Positions 44,098 to 52,907 of a stretch of DNA of 64,000 nucleotides are shown here, piece by piece. A program made the translations under genes and the position numbers. The notes under the pieces were generated by a model. That model made no database searches, was not told the origin of the DNA, and worked only from the letters and a program-made list of their open reading frames with translations. The DNA is from Devosia sp. 66-22 (GTDB lineage: Bacteria > Pseudomonadota > Alphaproteobacteria > Rhizobiales > Devosiaceae): positions 11,382 to 75,381 of the forward strand of contig MKUZ01000031.1 of the NCBI GenBank assembly GCA_001899065.1, given 5' to 3'. Every line of letters begins with the position of its first letter. The stretch's first letter is position 1.

Positions 44098-46458
44098 TTG
44101 AACGACGCGATGCTCGCGGCCGGCAGTGCCGCCTTGTCTCCGGAGTCCCGCAAGTGGACCGCCCGAATGGTCCGGCCCCTGGCCGACAAGGGCGTCGAGA
44201 CCCGCGCCTCGTTCCTGCGCCGGACCTTCACGCTTTCCTCCCTGGGAGGGGCCGGGACACTCACCATCAGCGCTCTCGGCCTCTACCGGGCGTTCATCAA
44301 TGGCAAGCGCGTCGGCCACGACCAGCTCACGCCGGGCTGGACCGTCTACACGCACCGGCTGAGCTACCAGACCTACGACGTCACCGACCTTCTCGTCGAA
44401 GGCGAGAACACCATCGACGTCTGGCTGGGCGATGGCTGGCTGCGCTCGCAGATGGGCTGGCGTTCCAACAATTCGCTCTACTCCCACAACACCTGGGGCT
44501 CGGAGATCGCAGCCTTCGCCGAGCTGACCGTGGGGGACAAGCTGGTCCTCGCCACCGATACGAGCTGGCAGAGCGGCCCGCTGCCGATCACCAGGAGCGG
44601 CATCTATCTAGGCGAGCACTACGATGCGCGTGAGGAGAGCCTGAGCGTCACCGATGGCAGCGCGCTGGTCGCGGATTTCGACGACGCGCGGCTGATCCCG
44701 CACGAGACGACGCCGGTGCAGGAGCTCGAGCCGTTCCCCGTGGCCAGCAGCTTCACCGACGCCGAGGGCCGCACCGTCTACGACTTCGCCCAGAACATCG
44801 GCGGCTATGTGAGCTTCGTGGTGCGCGGCGAGCGCGGCGCCCGCGTCGTCGTCGAGCATGCCGAGATCCTCGACAAGGACGGCAATTTCTACAACGTCAA
44901 CTATCGCTCGGCCGAAGCGCGGATCGAATACACGCTCAGGGGCGGCGGCAATGAGAGCTACACGCCCACCTTCACCTTCTTCGGCTTCCGCTATGTGCGC
45001 GTGACGATCGCGGGCAAAGCCGAGATCGTTTCGATCAAGGCGATCCCGATCAGCTCGGCGATCACGCCGACGGGCAGCTTCTCGTCGGCGCATCCGCTGG
45101 TCAACCGGCTGGTCCAGAACACCATCTGGTCGCAGCGCGGCAATTTCATCGAAGTGCCCACCGATTGTCCGCAGCGCGACGAGCGCTTCGGCTGGACCGG
45201 CGACGCACAGGTGTTCGCGCCCACCGCGTGCTACCTGCACGAGAGCCACGCCATGCTCGCCAAATATCTGCGCGACGTGATGGCCGACCAGCGCGAGGAT
45301 GGCGGCATCGCGCATGTCTCGCCCGATCCGTTCCGGCACAAGAACGAAGCGGGGTTCTACGGCTCGACCGGCTGGGGCGACGCCATCGTCATTATCCCCT
45401 GGACGCTCTACACGCACTACGGCGATCGCGGCATCCTCGACGAGACATTCGAGGCCATGGTGCGCTGGAACAATTTCGTCTGGTCGATCAGCAACGGCCC
45501 GATCGTCCATCCACCACACAACTGGGAGGGGCGCGGCTTCACCTTCGGCGACTGGCTGCAGCCGCAGGGCGACTTCGCCAAACCCTATCCGACCATCGGC
45601 GACGATGCCGCCGCCACGATCTATCTCTACATCTCCTCGGAGCTCACCGCGCGTGTCGCCGACGTCATCGGCAAGGCCGACGAGGCCCGGCGCCTCCACG
45701 ATCGCGCCGACGAGATCAAACGGGCGTTCCAGAAGGAGTTCATCACCCGCACCGGCCGCATCGGCTACAACGACCAGACGTCCTATGCGCTGGCGTTCCT
45801 GTGGGACCTGATCCCCGCCGAGCACATCGAGGCCGCCAAGGGCTACTTCAAGGAGGCGGTCGAGCGCTCCAATCGCCGGATCGGCACTGGCTTCATCGGC
45901 ACGCCCGCCCTGCTGCCGGCGCTGATCAAGATCGGCGAGCCCGAGCTCGCGGCCGCGGTGTTCCTCCAGGAGGAGGTGCCGGGCTGGCTGGCGCAGGTCA
46001 AGCGCGGCGCCACCACCATCTGGGAGCGCTGGGACGGCATCAAGGCCGACGGGTCGATCTTCGAGCCGCAGATGAACTCCTACAACCACTATGCCTATGG
46101 CGCGGTGTGCCAGTGGCTGTTCGAGTCCGTCGCCGGCTTCCGTCCCGACCCGAACGTGCCGGGCTTCAAGCACATCATCTTCGAGCCCACGATCATTCCG
46201 TCATTGTCTCCCGTGACGGCCGACCACGACTCGGCGGCCGGCAGGATCGAGGCGGGCTGGACGGTCGATGGCGACAGGGTCAGCTACGACCTCCTCGTGC
46301 CCGAGGGTGCGAGCGGCACGCTGGTCCTGTCGCCGCTCTACAAGGACATCGTCGTCGACGGCATGCAGCTCAACTGGAGCGGCAACGAGAAAGCGCGAAG
46401 CCTGCTCGCGCCCGGGCGTCACAGCGTGACGTTCCGGATCAGCAGGCCCGGCACCTAG
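44098..46458 (+). CDS. Alpha-L-rhamnosidase, glycoside hydrolase family 78
   Basis: Inverting hydrolase that removes terminal alpha-L-rhamnose. TTG 44098 is preferred over ATG 44050 because GGGAGG lies 6 bases upstream; this gives 786 residues. N-terminal beta domains (ALGLYRAFINGKRVGHDQLTPGW, WLGDGW) precede the (alpha/alpha)6 barrel with the GH78 signature PTDCPQRDERFGWTGDAQ, where the acid Glu and Asp act, and later GDWLQPQGDF and TTIWERWDGIK (general base Glu). A C-terminal beta-sandwich ends the protein. No signal peptide is present, so it works in the cytoplasm on imported glycosides. Confidence 0.94.
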   Translation: MNDAMLAAGSAALSPESRKWTARMVRPLADKGVETRASFLRRTFTLSSLGGAGTLTISALGLYRAFINGKRVGHDQLTPGWTVYTHRLSYQTYDVTDLLVEGENTIDVWLGDGWLRSQMGWRSNNSLYSHNTWGSEIAAFAELTVGDKLVLATDTSWQSGPLPITRSGIYLGEHYDAREESLSVTDGSALVADFDDARLIPHETTPVQELEPFPVASSFTDAEGRTVYDFAQNIGGYVSFVVRGERGARVVVEHAEILDKDGNFYNVNYRSAEARIEYTLRGGGNESYTPTFTFFGFRYVRVTIAGKAEIVSIKAIPISSAITPTGSFSSAHPLVNRLVQNTIWSQRGNFIEVPTDCPQRDERFGWTGDAQVFAPTACYLHESHAMLAKYLRDVMADQREDGGIAHVSPDPFRHKNEAGFYGSTGWGDAIVIIPWTLYTHYGDRGILDETFEAMVRWNNFVWSISNGPIVHPPHNWEGRGFTFGDWLQPQGDFAKPYPTIGDDAAATIYLYISSELTARVADVIGKADEARRLHDRADEIKRAFQKEFITRTGRIGYNDQTSYALAFLWDLIPAEHIEAAKGYFKEAVERSNRRIGTGFIGTPALLPALIKIGEPELAAAVFLQEEVPGWLAQVKRGATTIWERWDGIKADGSIFEPQMNSYNHYAYGAVCQWLFESVAGFRPDPNVPGFKHIIFEPTIIPSLSPVTADHDSAAGRIEAGWTVDGDRVSYDLLVPEGASGTLVLSPLYKDIVVDGMQLNWSGNEKARSLLAPGRHSVTFRISRPGT

Positions 46459-46522
46459 GGAGTGGACCGGCCGACTTCATCGCATCAACCGCCGGGTTAA
46501 CCGGCAACACGGGAGGACTATA

Positions 46523-47827
46523 ATGGCATTCCTGACTACACGGCGCACGCTCATCGCTGTGACCGCAGTTCTGGCGCTCGGGACGGCGCTGAGCGGGCCG
46601 GCCAGCGCGCAGGACAAGATCAAGCTGACGTTCCTGTTCGACAATACCCCCTCGACCGTCACCATGGCCGAGGCGCTCGCAGCCGCCTTCGAGGCCAAGC
46701 ATCCCAACATCGATATCGAGACCGAGCCGCGTCCGGGCGGCGCCGAGGGGGACAACATCACCAAGACGCGCCTCGCCACCGGCGAGATGAACGACATCTT
46801 CCTCTACAATGCCGGCTCGCTGTTCCAGGCGATCAATCCGGTGCAGAACCTCGTCGACCTGACCGGCGATCCGATGCTCGCCAATGTGCAGGAGAGCTTC
46901 CAGTCCACGGTCACCGGCACGGACGGCAAGATCTATGGCGTGCCGATCGGCACGGCCATGGGCGGCGGCATTCTCTACAACAAAAGAATCTATGCCGAAC
47001 TCGGCCTGTCGGTGCCCAAATCTTGGTCTGAGTTCATGGCCAACAACGAAAAGATCAAGGCCGCCGGCAAGGCCCCGGTGATCCAGACCTTCGGCGACAC
47101 CTGGACGAGCCAGCTGTTCGTTCTGGGCGACTATTACAACGTCCAGGCGGCGGTGCCGACCTTTGCCGCCGACTATACGGCGGGCAAGGCCAAGTACGCC
47201 AGCACGCCGGCAGCCATGAAGGGGTTCGAGCGCCAGGAAGAAGTGTTCAAGGCCGGCTACCTCAACGAGGACTTCGCGGCCGCCGTGTTCACCGATGGCG
47301 TGACACAGCTCGCCACCGGCGAGGGCGCGCACTATCCGATGCTGTCCTTCGCGGTCACCAACATCAAGGAACTGGCGCCCGACAACCTCAACGATGTCGG
47401 CTTCTTCGCCATCCCGGGCGACGATGCATCGAGCAACGGCCTTACCACCTGGATGCCGGCCGGCCTCTATATCCCAAAGAGCTCCGCGCACCAGGCCGAG
47501 GCCCGCCAGTTCCTCGCCTTCGTTGCCAGTGTCGAGGGCTGCGACGTGCAGACGGCCGCGGTCGGCGCCGCCGGCCCGTATCTCGTCAAGGGCTGCACCC
47601 TGCCGGCCGACGTGCCGCCGGTCGTGGCTGACCTCCAGACCTATTTCGAGGAAGGTGGCCACTCGGCTCCCGCGCTCGAATACCTGTCGCCCATCAAGGG
47701 GCCGGCGCTCGAGCAGATCACGGTTGAAGTCGGCTCGGGCATCCGCTCGGCCGCTGACGGCGCCGCGCTCTATGACGAGGACGTGCGCAAGCAGGCCATG
47801 CAGCTCGGCCTGCCCGGCTGGAACTAA
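46523..47827 (+). CDS. ABC sugar-binding protein, family 1 (CUT1)
   Basis: Periplasmic binding protein of 434 residues. A signal peptide (residues 1-29, SGPASAQDK) is followed by the family 1 core: VTMAEALAAAFEAKHPNIDIETE, GGGILYNKRIYAELGLSVPKSW and LTTWMPAGLYIPKSSAHQAEARQFLAFV. It lies 64 bases after the rhamnosidase and precedes two permeases. No ATPase gene follows, so the transporter must borrow an MsmK/UgpC-type ATPase encoded elsewhere. A rhamnoside or oligosaccharide ligand is inferred from the neighbouring GH78. Confidence 0.94.
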   Translation: MAFLTTRRTLIAVTAVLALGTALSGPASAQDKIKLTFLFDNTPSTVTMAEALAAAFEAKHPNIDIETEPRPGGAEGDNITKTRLATGEMNDIFLYNAGSLFQAINPVQNLVDLTGDPMLANVQESFQSTVTGTDGKIYGVPIGTAMGGGILYNKRIYAELGLSVPKSWSEFMANNEKIKAAGKAPVIQTFGDTWTSQLFVLGDYYNVQAAVPTFAADYTAGKAKYASTPAAMKGFERQEEVFKAGYLNEDFAAAVFTDGVTQLATGEGAHYPMLSFAVTNIKELAPDNLNDVGFFAIPGDDASSNGLTTWMPAGLYIPKSSAHQAEARQFLAFVASVEGCDVQTAAVGAAGPYLVKGCTLPADVPPVVADLQTYFEEGGHSAPALEYLSPIKGPALEQITVEVGSGIRSAADGAALYDEDVRKQAMQLGLPGWN

Positions 47828-47838
47828 CTGACATCGTT

Positions 47839-47866
47839 CCTGCGCCCGGTATAGGCTGGGCGCAGG
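47839..47866 (+). other. Intercistronic stem-loop after the CUT1 binding-protein gene
   Basis: CCTGCGCCC (47839-47847) and GGGCGCAGG (47858-47866) are perfect 9-bp arms with a 10-base loop, followed by TCTTCTCTTCCTC. It starts 12 bases after the binding-protein stop and 26 bases before the permease start. It probably attenuates transcription or stabilises the upstream message. Confidence 0.75.
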
Positions 47867-47891
47867 TCTTCTCTTCCTCAAGGAGCGGCCG

Positions 47892-48806
47892 TTGACTATC
47901 GCAGTTGAAGCCAATGCCGCTCCTGCCGCGAGGCCGGCAGCTTCGGCCAAGGCCCGCAGCGCCTATCCGAGCTGGTTCTACCTTCCGGCCGCGATCATCT
48001 ACGGCGTCCTGTTCCTCCTTCCCACCGTCGCCTCGCTGTTCTTCTCGCTGACGCGGTGGACGCTGTTCGAAGCCCAGTTCATCGGCCTCGACAATTTCGC
48101 GCAGTTCTTCAAGGAGCCGTTCCTCGTCAAGGGTCTCACCAACACGCTGATCTATGGCGTGGTGACCTCGAGCCTCAAGGTCGTGCTCGGCATGCTGCTG
48201 GCGTTGCTGCTCACCTCCGACATCATCGGCCGCGGCTATCTGCGCGCCGTCGTGTTCTTTCCGGTGCTGGTCTCGACCATCGGCGTCGGCATCACCTTCA
48301 CGGTGATGATGCATCCCACCCAGGGCATCATCAACGAGACCATCGCGCTGTTCGGCCTCAAGGGGCCGGGCTGGCTCACCGATCCGCGCTTCGCGCTGAT
48401 GTCGGTGGCGCTGGTCGATGTGTGGAAGGGGGTCGGGCTCGCCACTGTCATCTACATCGCCGGCGTCGTCTCGATCCCGCAGGACTATTTCGAGGCGGCA
48501 AAGATCGACGGGGCCACCTCGTGGCAGAACTTCTGGGCCATCACGCTGCCGCTGCTGCGGCCGGCGACGGTCACCGTCGTCACGCTATCGCTGATCGGCG
48601 GCCTGCGCTCCTTCGACATCATATGGGCCATGACCAAGGGCGGCCCCGGCTTCACCTCCGACGTCATCGCGTCGGTGATCTACAAGCAGTACCAGGCCGG
48701 CTTCTACGGGCTGTCGACCGCCGGCAATGTCGTGCTGTTCGTGCTCGTCGCCATCATCATCGTGCCGCTCTCGATCTGGTTCAATCGGCGGGAGATCGAG
48801 CAGTGA
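47892..48806 (+). CDS. CUT1 ABC sugar permease (MalF type)
   Basis: Inner-membrane permease of 304 residues starting at TTG 47892, with AGGAG 6 bases before it. Six membrane segments are visible, the first at SWFYLPAAIIYGVLFLLPTV. The EAA loop reads DYFEAAKIDGATSWQNFWAITLPLLRP, and the later GGPGFTSDVIASVIYKQ is typical of MalF/UgpA proteins. Its stop overlaps the GTG of the next permease (GTGA). Confidence 0.95.
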   Translation: MTIAVEANAAPAARPAASAKARSAYPSWFYLPAAIIYGVLFLLPTVASLFFSLTRWTLFEAQFIGLDNFAQFFKEPFLVKGLTNTLIYGVVTSSLKVVLGMLLALLLTSDIIGRGYLRAVVFFPVLVSTIGVGITFTVMMHPTQGIINETIALFGLKGPGWLTDPRFALMSVALVDVWKGVGLATVIYIAGVVSIPQDYFEAAKIDGATSWQNFWAITLPLLRPATVTVVTLSLIGGLRSFDIIWAMTKGGPGFTSDVIASVIYKQYQAGFYGLSTAGNVVLFVLVAIIIVPLSIWFNRREIEQ

Positions 48807-49658
48807 ACAACACCGCCAGGCGCTGGCTCGTGGGTGGCACGGCCATCCTCGTCTCCGTCTTCGTCTTCCTCGTGCCGTTCGCCTACATCGTCCTCACCGC
48901 GGTCAAGGACCGGCGGCAGGCGGCGACGCGCTCGTTCGACTGGCCGACCAAATGGCAGTTCTGGGACAATCTCGTCGACGTCATCCAGACCGGCAACTAC
49001 ATGCTGGTCACGGCCTTCATCAATTCGATGATCCTCACCGTCGCCAGCGTCACGCTGCTGGTGATCCTTGGCGCCATGGTTGGCTTCGTGCTGCAGCGCC
49101 GGCCGTCGCGCTGGACCGGGATCGCCAACTTCTTCGTGCTCGCGGGGCTCATCATTCCGCCTGCCGTGGTCCCGACCATCTGGGTGCTGCAGGGCATCGG
49201 CATGTTCAAGACCATGCACGGCATGATCCTGATCGAAGTGGCCTATGGGCTCAGCTTCTCGATCCTGCTGTTCCGCGCCTTCATCGCCACCGTGCCGCGC
49301 GAGCTCGATGAAGCGGCGATCATCGACGGGGCAGGGCCGCTGCGACTGTTCTTTTCGGTGGTGCTGCCGCTGCTCCGGCCCGTGGTGGTCACCGTCATCG
49401 TCGTCCAGTCGGTCGCCATCTTCAACGACTTCACCAATCCGCTCTATTATCTGCCGGGGCGCGAGAACGTCACGGTGCAGCTCACGCTGTTCAACTTCCA
49501 GGGCCAGTTCAACACGCAGTTCAACCTGCTGTTCATGAACATCCTGCTCATCACCATCCCGCCGCTCATCGTCTACATCTTCTTCAACCGCCAGATCGTG
49601 GCGGGCATGACCGCCGGCGCGGTGAAGGGGGAGACTCGGCGCCGCCCGCCTGCGCTAA
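48803..49658 (+). pseudogene. CUT1 ABC sugar permease (MalG type), frame lost at a G-run near its end
   Basis: From GTG 48803 the protein shows all MalG features: N-terminal segment GTAILVSVFVFLVPFAYIVL, NSMILTVASVTLLVILGAMVGF, EAA loop ELDEAAIIDGAGPLRLFFSVVLPLLRP and the C-terminal IYIFFNRQIVAGMTAGAVKG. It then runs on without a stop to 50647, antisense to the epimerase gene. Removing one G from the run at 49627-49631 gives a stop at TAA 49656-49658, which shares bases with the epimerase stop, as two other convergent pairs in this window do. The protein core is intact, so function may survive with a long tail if the base is real. Confidence 0.82.
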
Positions 49659-50533
49659 AGCAGTTCCGGCGCGATGGTCGCGGTGAGCGTCAGGGCCTCG
49701 CCTGGCTCGAGCCGCTGCGGTGCCGCGACGCCGATGCCGCTGCGATTGTGCGCATCGACGCTGTGGCTTACCGGTTCGATCGAGATGAAGTCGGCGTCGG
49801 CCGAGGGCGAGTAGAGGATGAGCGTGCGCAGCGGCGCCGCGGCCGCAACAGTGGCCGCGAGGCCGTGCTCGGGCCACTCTATGCGCGCCGTCCCGCTCCA
49901 CCCGGTCCATGCATTGTTGAGCCAGCGGTCGGGCAGGCGCCGGGCAGCGGCGAAATCCCAGTCGGGATGCTCCGTCGTCGCGAGGTAGCTGTCGGGCAAA
50001 TGGTCGGCCGTCTCCGTCCACACTCCTGCCGCGTCGAAGCTGAGCCTTGTCTGCGGTGTTCTCGGAAACCACGGGTGAAAGCCGCCGCCGAAGGGCAGGG
50101 CGATCCCGGCGCGATTGGTGAGACCGAGGCTCATGCGCAGCGCCACGCCCTCGAGCGCATAGGTCAGTTGCGCGTCGTAACGGAACGGGCCCGGTCCGTC
50201 GGAACTGAGCGTCAGCACCGCCCGCGTCGCGCTCGTCTCGATCACCTCCCAGGCCGACGAAAACGCATTGCCGTGATTGGGGTAGTCGCCGGGCAGGTTG
50301 GGCAGGAGCGGGTGAAACCGGCCGTCGAAGCGAAAACCGCCGCCCGAAATCCGGTTGGACCAGGGGGCGAGCACATTGCTCGCCAGCGCAAACGGTCCCG
50401 CCCGGCCCGAATCGGTCGAGGCACGCAGCACCGGCCGCCAGGTTCCGGTCAGCTCGACATCGTAGCGGGCCACCGCGGCGCCCTGCTCGGGGGCGATTTC
50501 CACCTCGACACCGTTGCCGTTCAGCCGCAGCAT
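49655..50533 (-). CDS. Aldose 1-epimerase (mutarotase-like)
   Basis: A 292-residue galactose-mutarotase-fold protein. Seen are SNVLAPWSNRISGGGFRFDG, the catalytic-His region YPNHGNAFSSAWEV, ALPFGGGFHPWFPR and the C-terminal Glu region SIEPVSHSVDAHNRSG. Length is normal. It converges on the permease at 49658 and diverges from the GH36 gene across 115 bases that hold a palindromic operator. It would speed anomer exchange of galactose freed by the alpha-galactosidase. Confidence 0.93.
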   Translation of the reverse strand: MLRLNGNGVEVEIAPEQGAAVARYDVELTGTWRPVLRASTDSGRAGPFALASNVLAPWSNRISGGGFRFDGRFHPLLPNLPGDYPNHGNAFSSAWEVIETSATRAVLTLSSDGPGPFRYDAQLTYALEGVALRMSLGLTNRAGIALPFGGGFHPWFPRTPQTRLSFDAAGVWTETADHLPDSYLATTEHPDWDFAAARRLPDRWLNNAWTGWSGTARIEWPEHGLAATVAAAAPLRTLILYSPSADADFISIEPVSHSVDAHNRSGIGVAAPQRLEPGEALTLTATIAPELL

Positions 50534-50573
50534 GCTTTCCCTCCACCCGCATTGACGATACTACAAAACGTGT

Positions 50574-50592
50574 CTATTTGTACGACATATAG
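50574..50592. promoter_or_regulatory. Palindromic operator candidate before GH36 gene
   Basis: CTATTTGTACGACATATAG has 8-bp arms matching at 7 positions around ACG. The core TGTACGACA recurs in the palindrome at 52838-52854. The site ends 57 bases before the GH36 start and 41 bases before the epimerase start, so it may control both. The form suits FadR-type GntR regulators such as the one encoded at 61146. Confidence 0.65.
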
Positions 50593-50648
50593 AGGCGCGG
50601 ATGGCAAGAGCGGGATGAGCCCGCCGGTCCGCTGCAGGGGAGGATAGC

Positions 50649-52814
50649 GTGGGAATCGTCGCCCGTGACCGGTATTGGCTGCTCGAAAGCGGGAGCACGG
50701 CCTTTGCGCTCGGCCTCGACGATACGGGCGTGCTGATCCAGACCTGGTATGGGCCGCGCCTGCCGCGCTTCGAGGATTATCCCGCCGCTCTGCGCGGGCC
50801 GATCTTTGCCATGGAATACACCATGCAGCAGACGCATCAGGATCTCGCCACCGGTGAGGCCGGCGCGTCGGACGAACGGTCGATCGATGCCTTCAGCGAC
50901 AGCGGGCTGCGCGGCTTCGTGCTGCGCTTCGAGGCGGCGGCGGTCGAAGGCGATACGTTGCGCCTAACGCTGAGGGACGAAGGCCATGGCGCCATTGTGG
51001 TGCTGACCTATCGCGTGCTCGAGGCGTTCGGTCTCATCTCGCGCAGCGTCAGCGTGCGCAACGCCGGCAGCGCGGCGCTGCACCTGACGCGGCTGTTCTC
51101 GGGTACGTTCTACCTGCCGCAGTCCTACGAGTTCACGCTCAACCATCTCGACGGCCGCTGGGGCGACGAGTTCCGTATGCAGCGCGAGCCGTTCATCCAC
51201 GGCGTCATCCAGCGCGAGAGCCGCCGCATGACGACGTCGCATGGTGGCGTGCCTTACTTCGCCGTGGAGCGCAGCGCGCCCGGCCTCGGTGCCGGCGAAG
51301 AGAATGGCGCGCTGTGGTTCGGCTCGCTCGACTGGAGCGGCAACTGGAAGCTGCTCGCCGAGCGCACGCGCGACGGCCGCTCCATCGTTCACCTCGGCAT
51401 CAACGACCACGACTTCGTCTACGACCTTAAGGCGGGCGAAGAGTTCGCGGCGCCCGATCTGTTCTTCGGCTACACCGAAGGCGGCTTCGGCGCGATGAGC
51501 CGCTCCTGGCACGATTTCGTGCGCGAGCGGCATGCGCCGCGGCGCAACTTCGTGCCGCCGGTGGTCTACAATTCCTGGTACGCCACGCTGTTCGACGTCA
51601 ATGTCGAGGGGCAGTCGGCGCTGGCCGACAAGGCTGCCGCCATGGGCGTCGAAATGTTCGTCATCGACGATGGCTGGTTCAAGGGGCGCTTCCACGATCG
51701 TGCCGGCCTTGGCGACTGGTCGCCTGACCCCAGTAAGTTCCCGCAGGGCCTCAAGCCGCTCGCCGACATGGTGCATGCGCGCGGCATGAAGTTCGGCGTT
51801 TGGATCGAGCCCGAAATGGTCAATCCGGATTCCGATCTCTACCGCGCGCATGAAGACTGGATCATCCACTTCCCGGGCCGCGAGCGCACGCTCGGCCGCA
51901 ACCAGTCGATGCTCAATATCGGCCGCGCCGATGTGCAGGACCATCTGATCGATATCTTCGACCGCCTGCTCTCCGGCACGGCGATCGACTTCATCAAATG
52001 GGACATGAACCGCAACATCAGCGAGCCCGGCTGGCCGTCGCACGATCGCGACCAGCGCGAGATCTGGGTGCGCTATGTCGAGGGTCTCTACCGCATCTGG
52101 GGCGAGCTTCGCCGCCGGCATCCCAATGTGATCTGGGAGAACTGTTCGGGCGGCGGTGGCCGTGTCGATCTGGGCATGATGGCCATCACCGAGCAGAGCT
52201 GGGCGAGCGACAACACGCTGCCGCCGGCGCGCCTCGACATCCAGGAGGGCTACACGCAGCTCTTCCCCGCCGCCACCATGGCGGCCTGGGTCACCGACGA
52301 GCACAAGGACGCATTCCCGCTCGACCTGCGCTTCCACGTCAGCATGGCCGGCGCGCTCGGCGTGGGCGGCAATCTGCTCGAATGGACCGCCGACGAGCTC
52401 GAGACGGCACGCCAGCATGTCGCGGCCTACAAGGGTATCCGCCCGCTCGTCGTCGCAGGCGATCTCTATCGCCTCGTCTCGCCGCGGAGCGGCGCCTTCA
52501 GCGCGCTGATGTATGTCGCCAAGGACAAGTCCGAGGCCGTGCTGTTCGCCTACCGGCTGCTGCCCAGCCGGCCGCTGCGCAATCCGCTGATCCGGCTCGC
52601 GGGCCTCGACGAAAACGCCCTCTATCGCATCGTCGACAGCGGACGTGTGCTGGTCGGTGCGCAGGGCTCCAATCCCTCGGGCTATCCAGGCACCTCGACG
52701 CGCTCGACCGGCGGTTCGGACGGTGCGCTCAGCGGCAAGGCGTGGGCCCAGATCGGCCTCCGGCTCGATCTGGGCGATCTCGACAGCACCATCGTGCGCA
52801 TCAAGCGCGTCTGA
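50649..52814 (+). CDS. Alpha-galactosidase, glycoside hydrolase family 36
   Basis: Retaining hydrolase of terminal alpha-galactosides (melibiose, raffinose). GTG 50649 with GGGGAGGATAGC upstream gives 721 residues. An N-terminal beta-supersandwich precedes the TIM barrel with VIDDGWFKGRFHDRAGLGDW, MKFGVWIEPEMVNPDSDLY, the nucleophile Asp in FIKWDMNRNIS, ENCSGGGGRVDLGM, and the acid/base Asp in QSWASDNTLPPARLDIQ. No signal peptide is seen, so it is cytoplasmic. The gene precedes an AgpA-like transporter, as in the melA-agp locus of Sinorhizobium. Confidence 0.96.
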   Translation: MGIVARDRYWLLESGSTAFALGLDDTGVLIQTWYGPRLPRFEDYPAALRGPIFAMEYTMQQTHQDLATGEAGASDERSIDAFSDSGLRGFVLRFEAAAVEGDTLRLTLRDEGHGAIVVLTYRVLEAFGLISRSVSVRNAGSAALHLTRLFSGTFYLPQSYEFTLNHLDGRWGDEFRMQREPFIHGVIQRESRRMTTSHGGVPYFAVERSAPGLGAGEENGALWFGSLDWSGNWKLLAERTRDGRSIVHLGINDHDFVYDLKAGEEFAAPDLFFGYTEGGFGAMSRSWHDFVRERHAPRRNFVPPVVYNSWYATLFDVNVEGQSALADKAAAMGVEMFVIDDGWFKGRFHDRAGLGDWSPDPSKFPQGLKPLADMVHARGMKFGVWIEPEMVNPDSDLYRAHEDWIIHFPGRERTLGRNQSMLNIGRADVQDHLIDIFDRLLSGTAIDFIKWDMNRNISEPGWPSHDRDQREIWVRYVEGLYRIWGELRRRHPNVIWENCSGGGGRVDLGMMAITEQSWASDNTLPPARLDIQEGYTQLFPAATMAAWVTDEHKDAFPLDLRFHVSMAGALGVGGNLLEWTADELETARQHVAAYKGIRPLVVAGDLYRLVSPRSGAFSALMYVAKDKSEAVLFAYRLLPSRPLRNPLIRLAGLDENALYRIVDSGRVLVGAQGSNPSGYPGTSTRSTGGSDGALSGKAWAQIGLRLDLGDLDSTIVRIKRV

Positions 52815-52816
52815 TT

Positions 52817-52854
52817 TATTTGTCGTATGTGCTTGCCAATATGTACGACATATT
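52817..52854. promoter_or_regulatory. Double operator candidate before the alpha-galactoside transporter
   Basis: AATATGTACGACATATT (52838-52854) is a perfect palindrome with 7-bp arms around ACG, ending 54 bases before the transporter's first start codon. A partial inverse copy, TTTGTCGTATGT, begins at about 52819. Together with the 50574-50592 site these define a shared WATRTGT-ACG-ACATATW-like motif at both promoters of the cluster. Confidence 0.7.
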
Positions 52855-52907
52855 CTAGCGTCAACAACAGGCTGCCCAAGGAGGGGCGGCCGCTTAGGGA
52901 GGACCAG

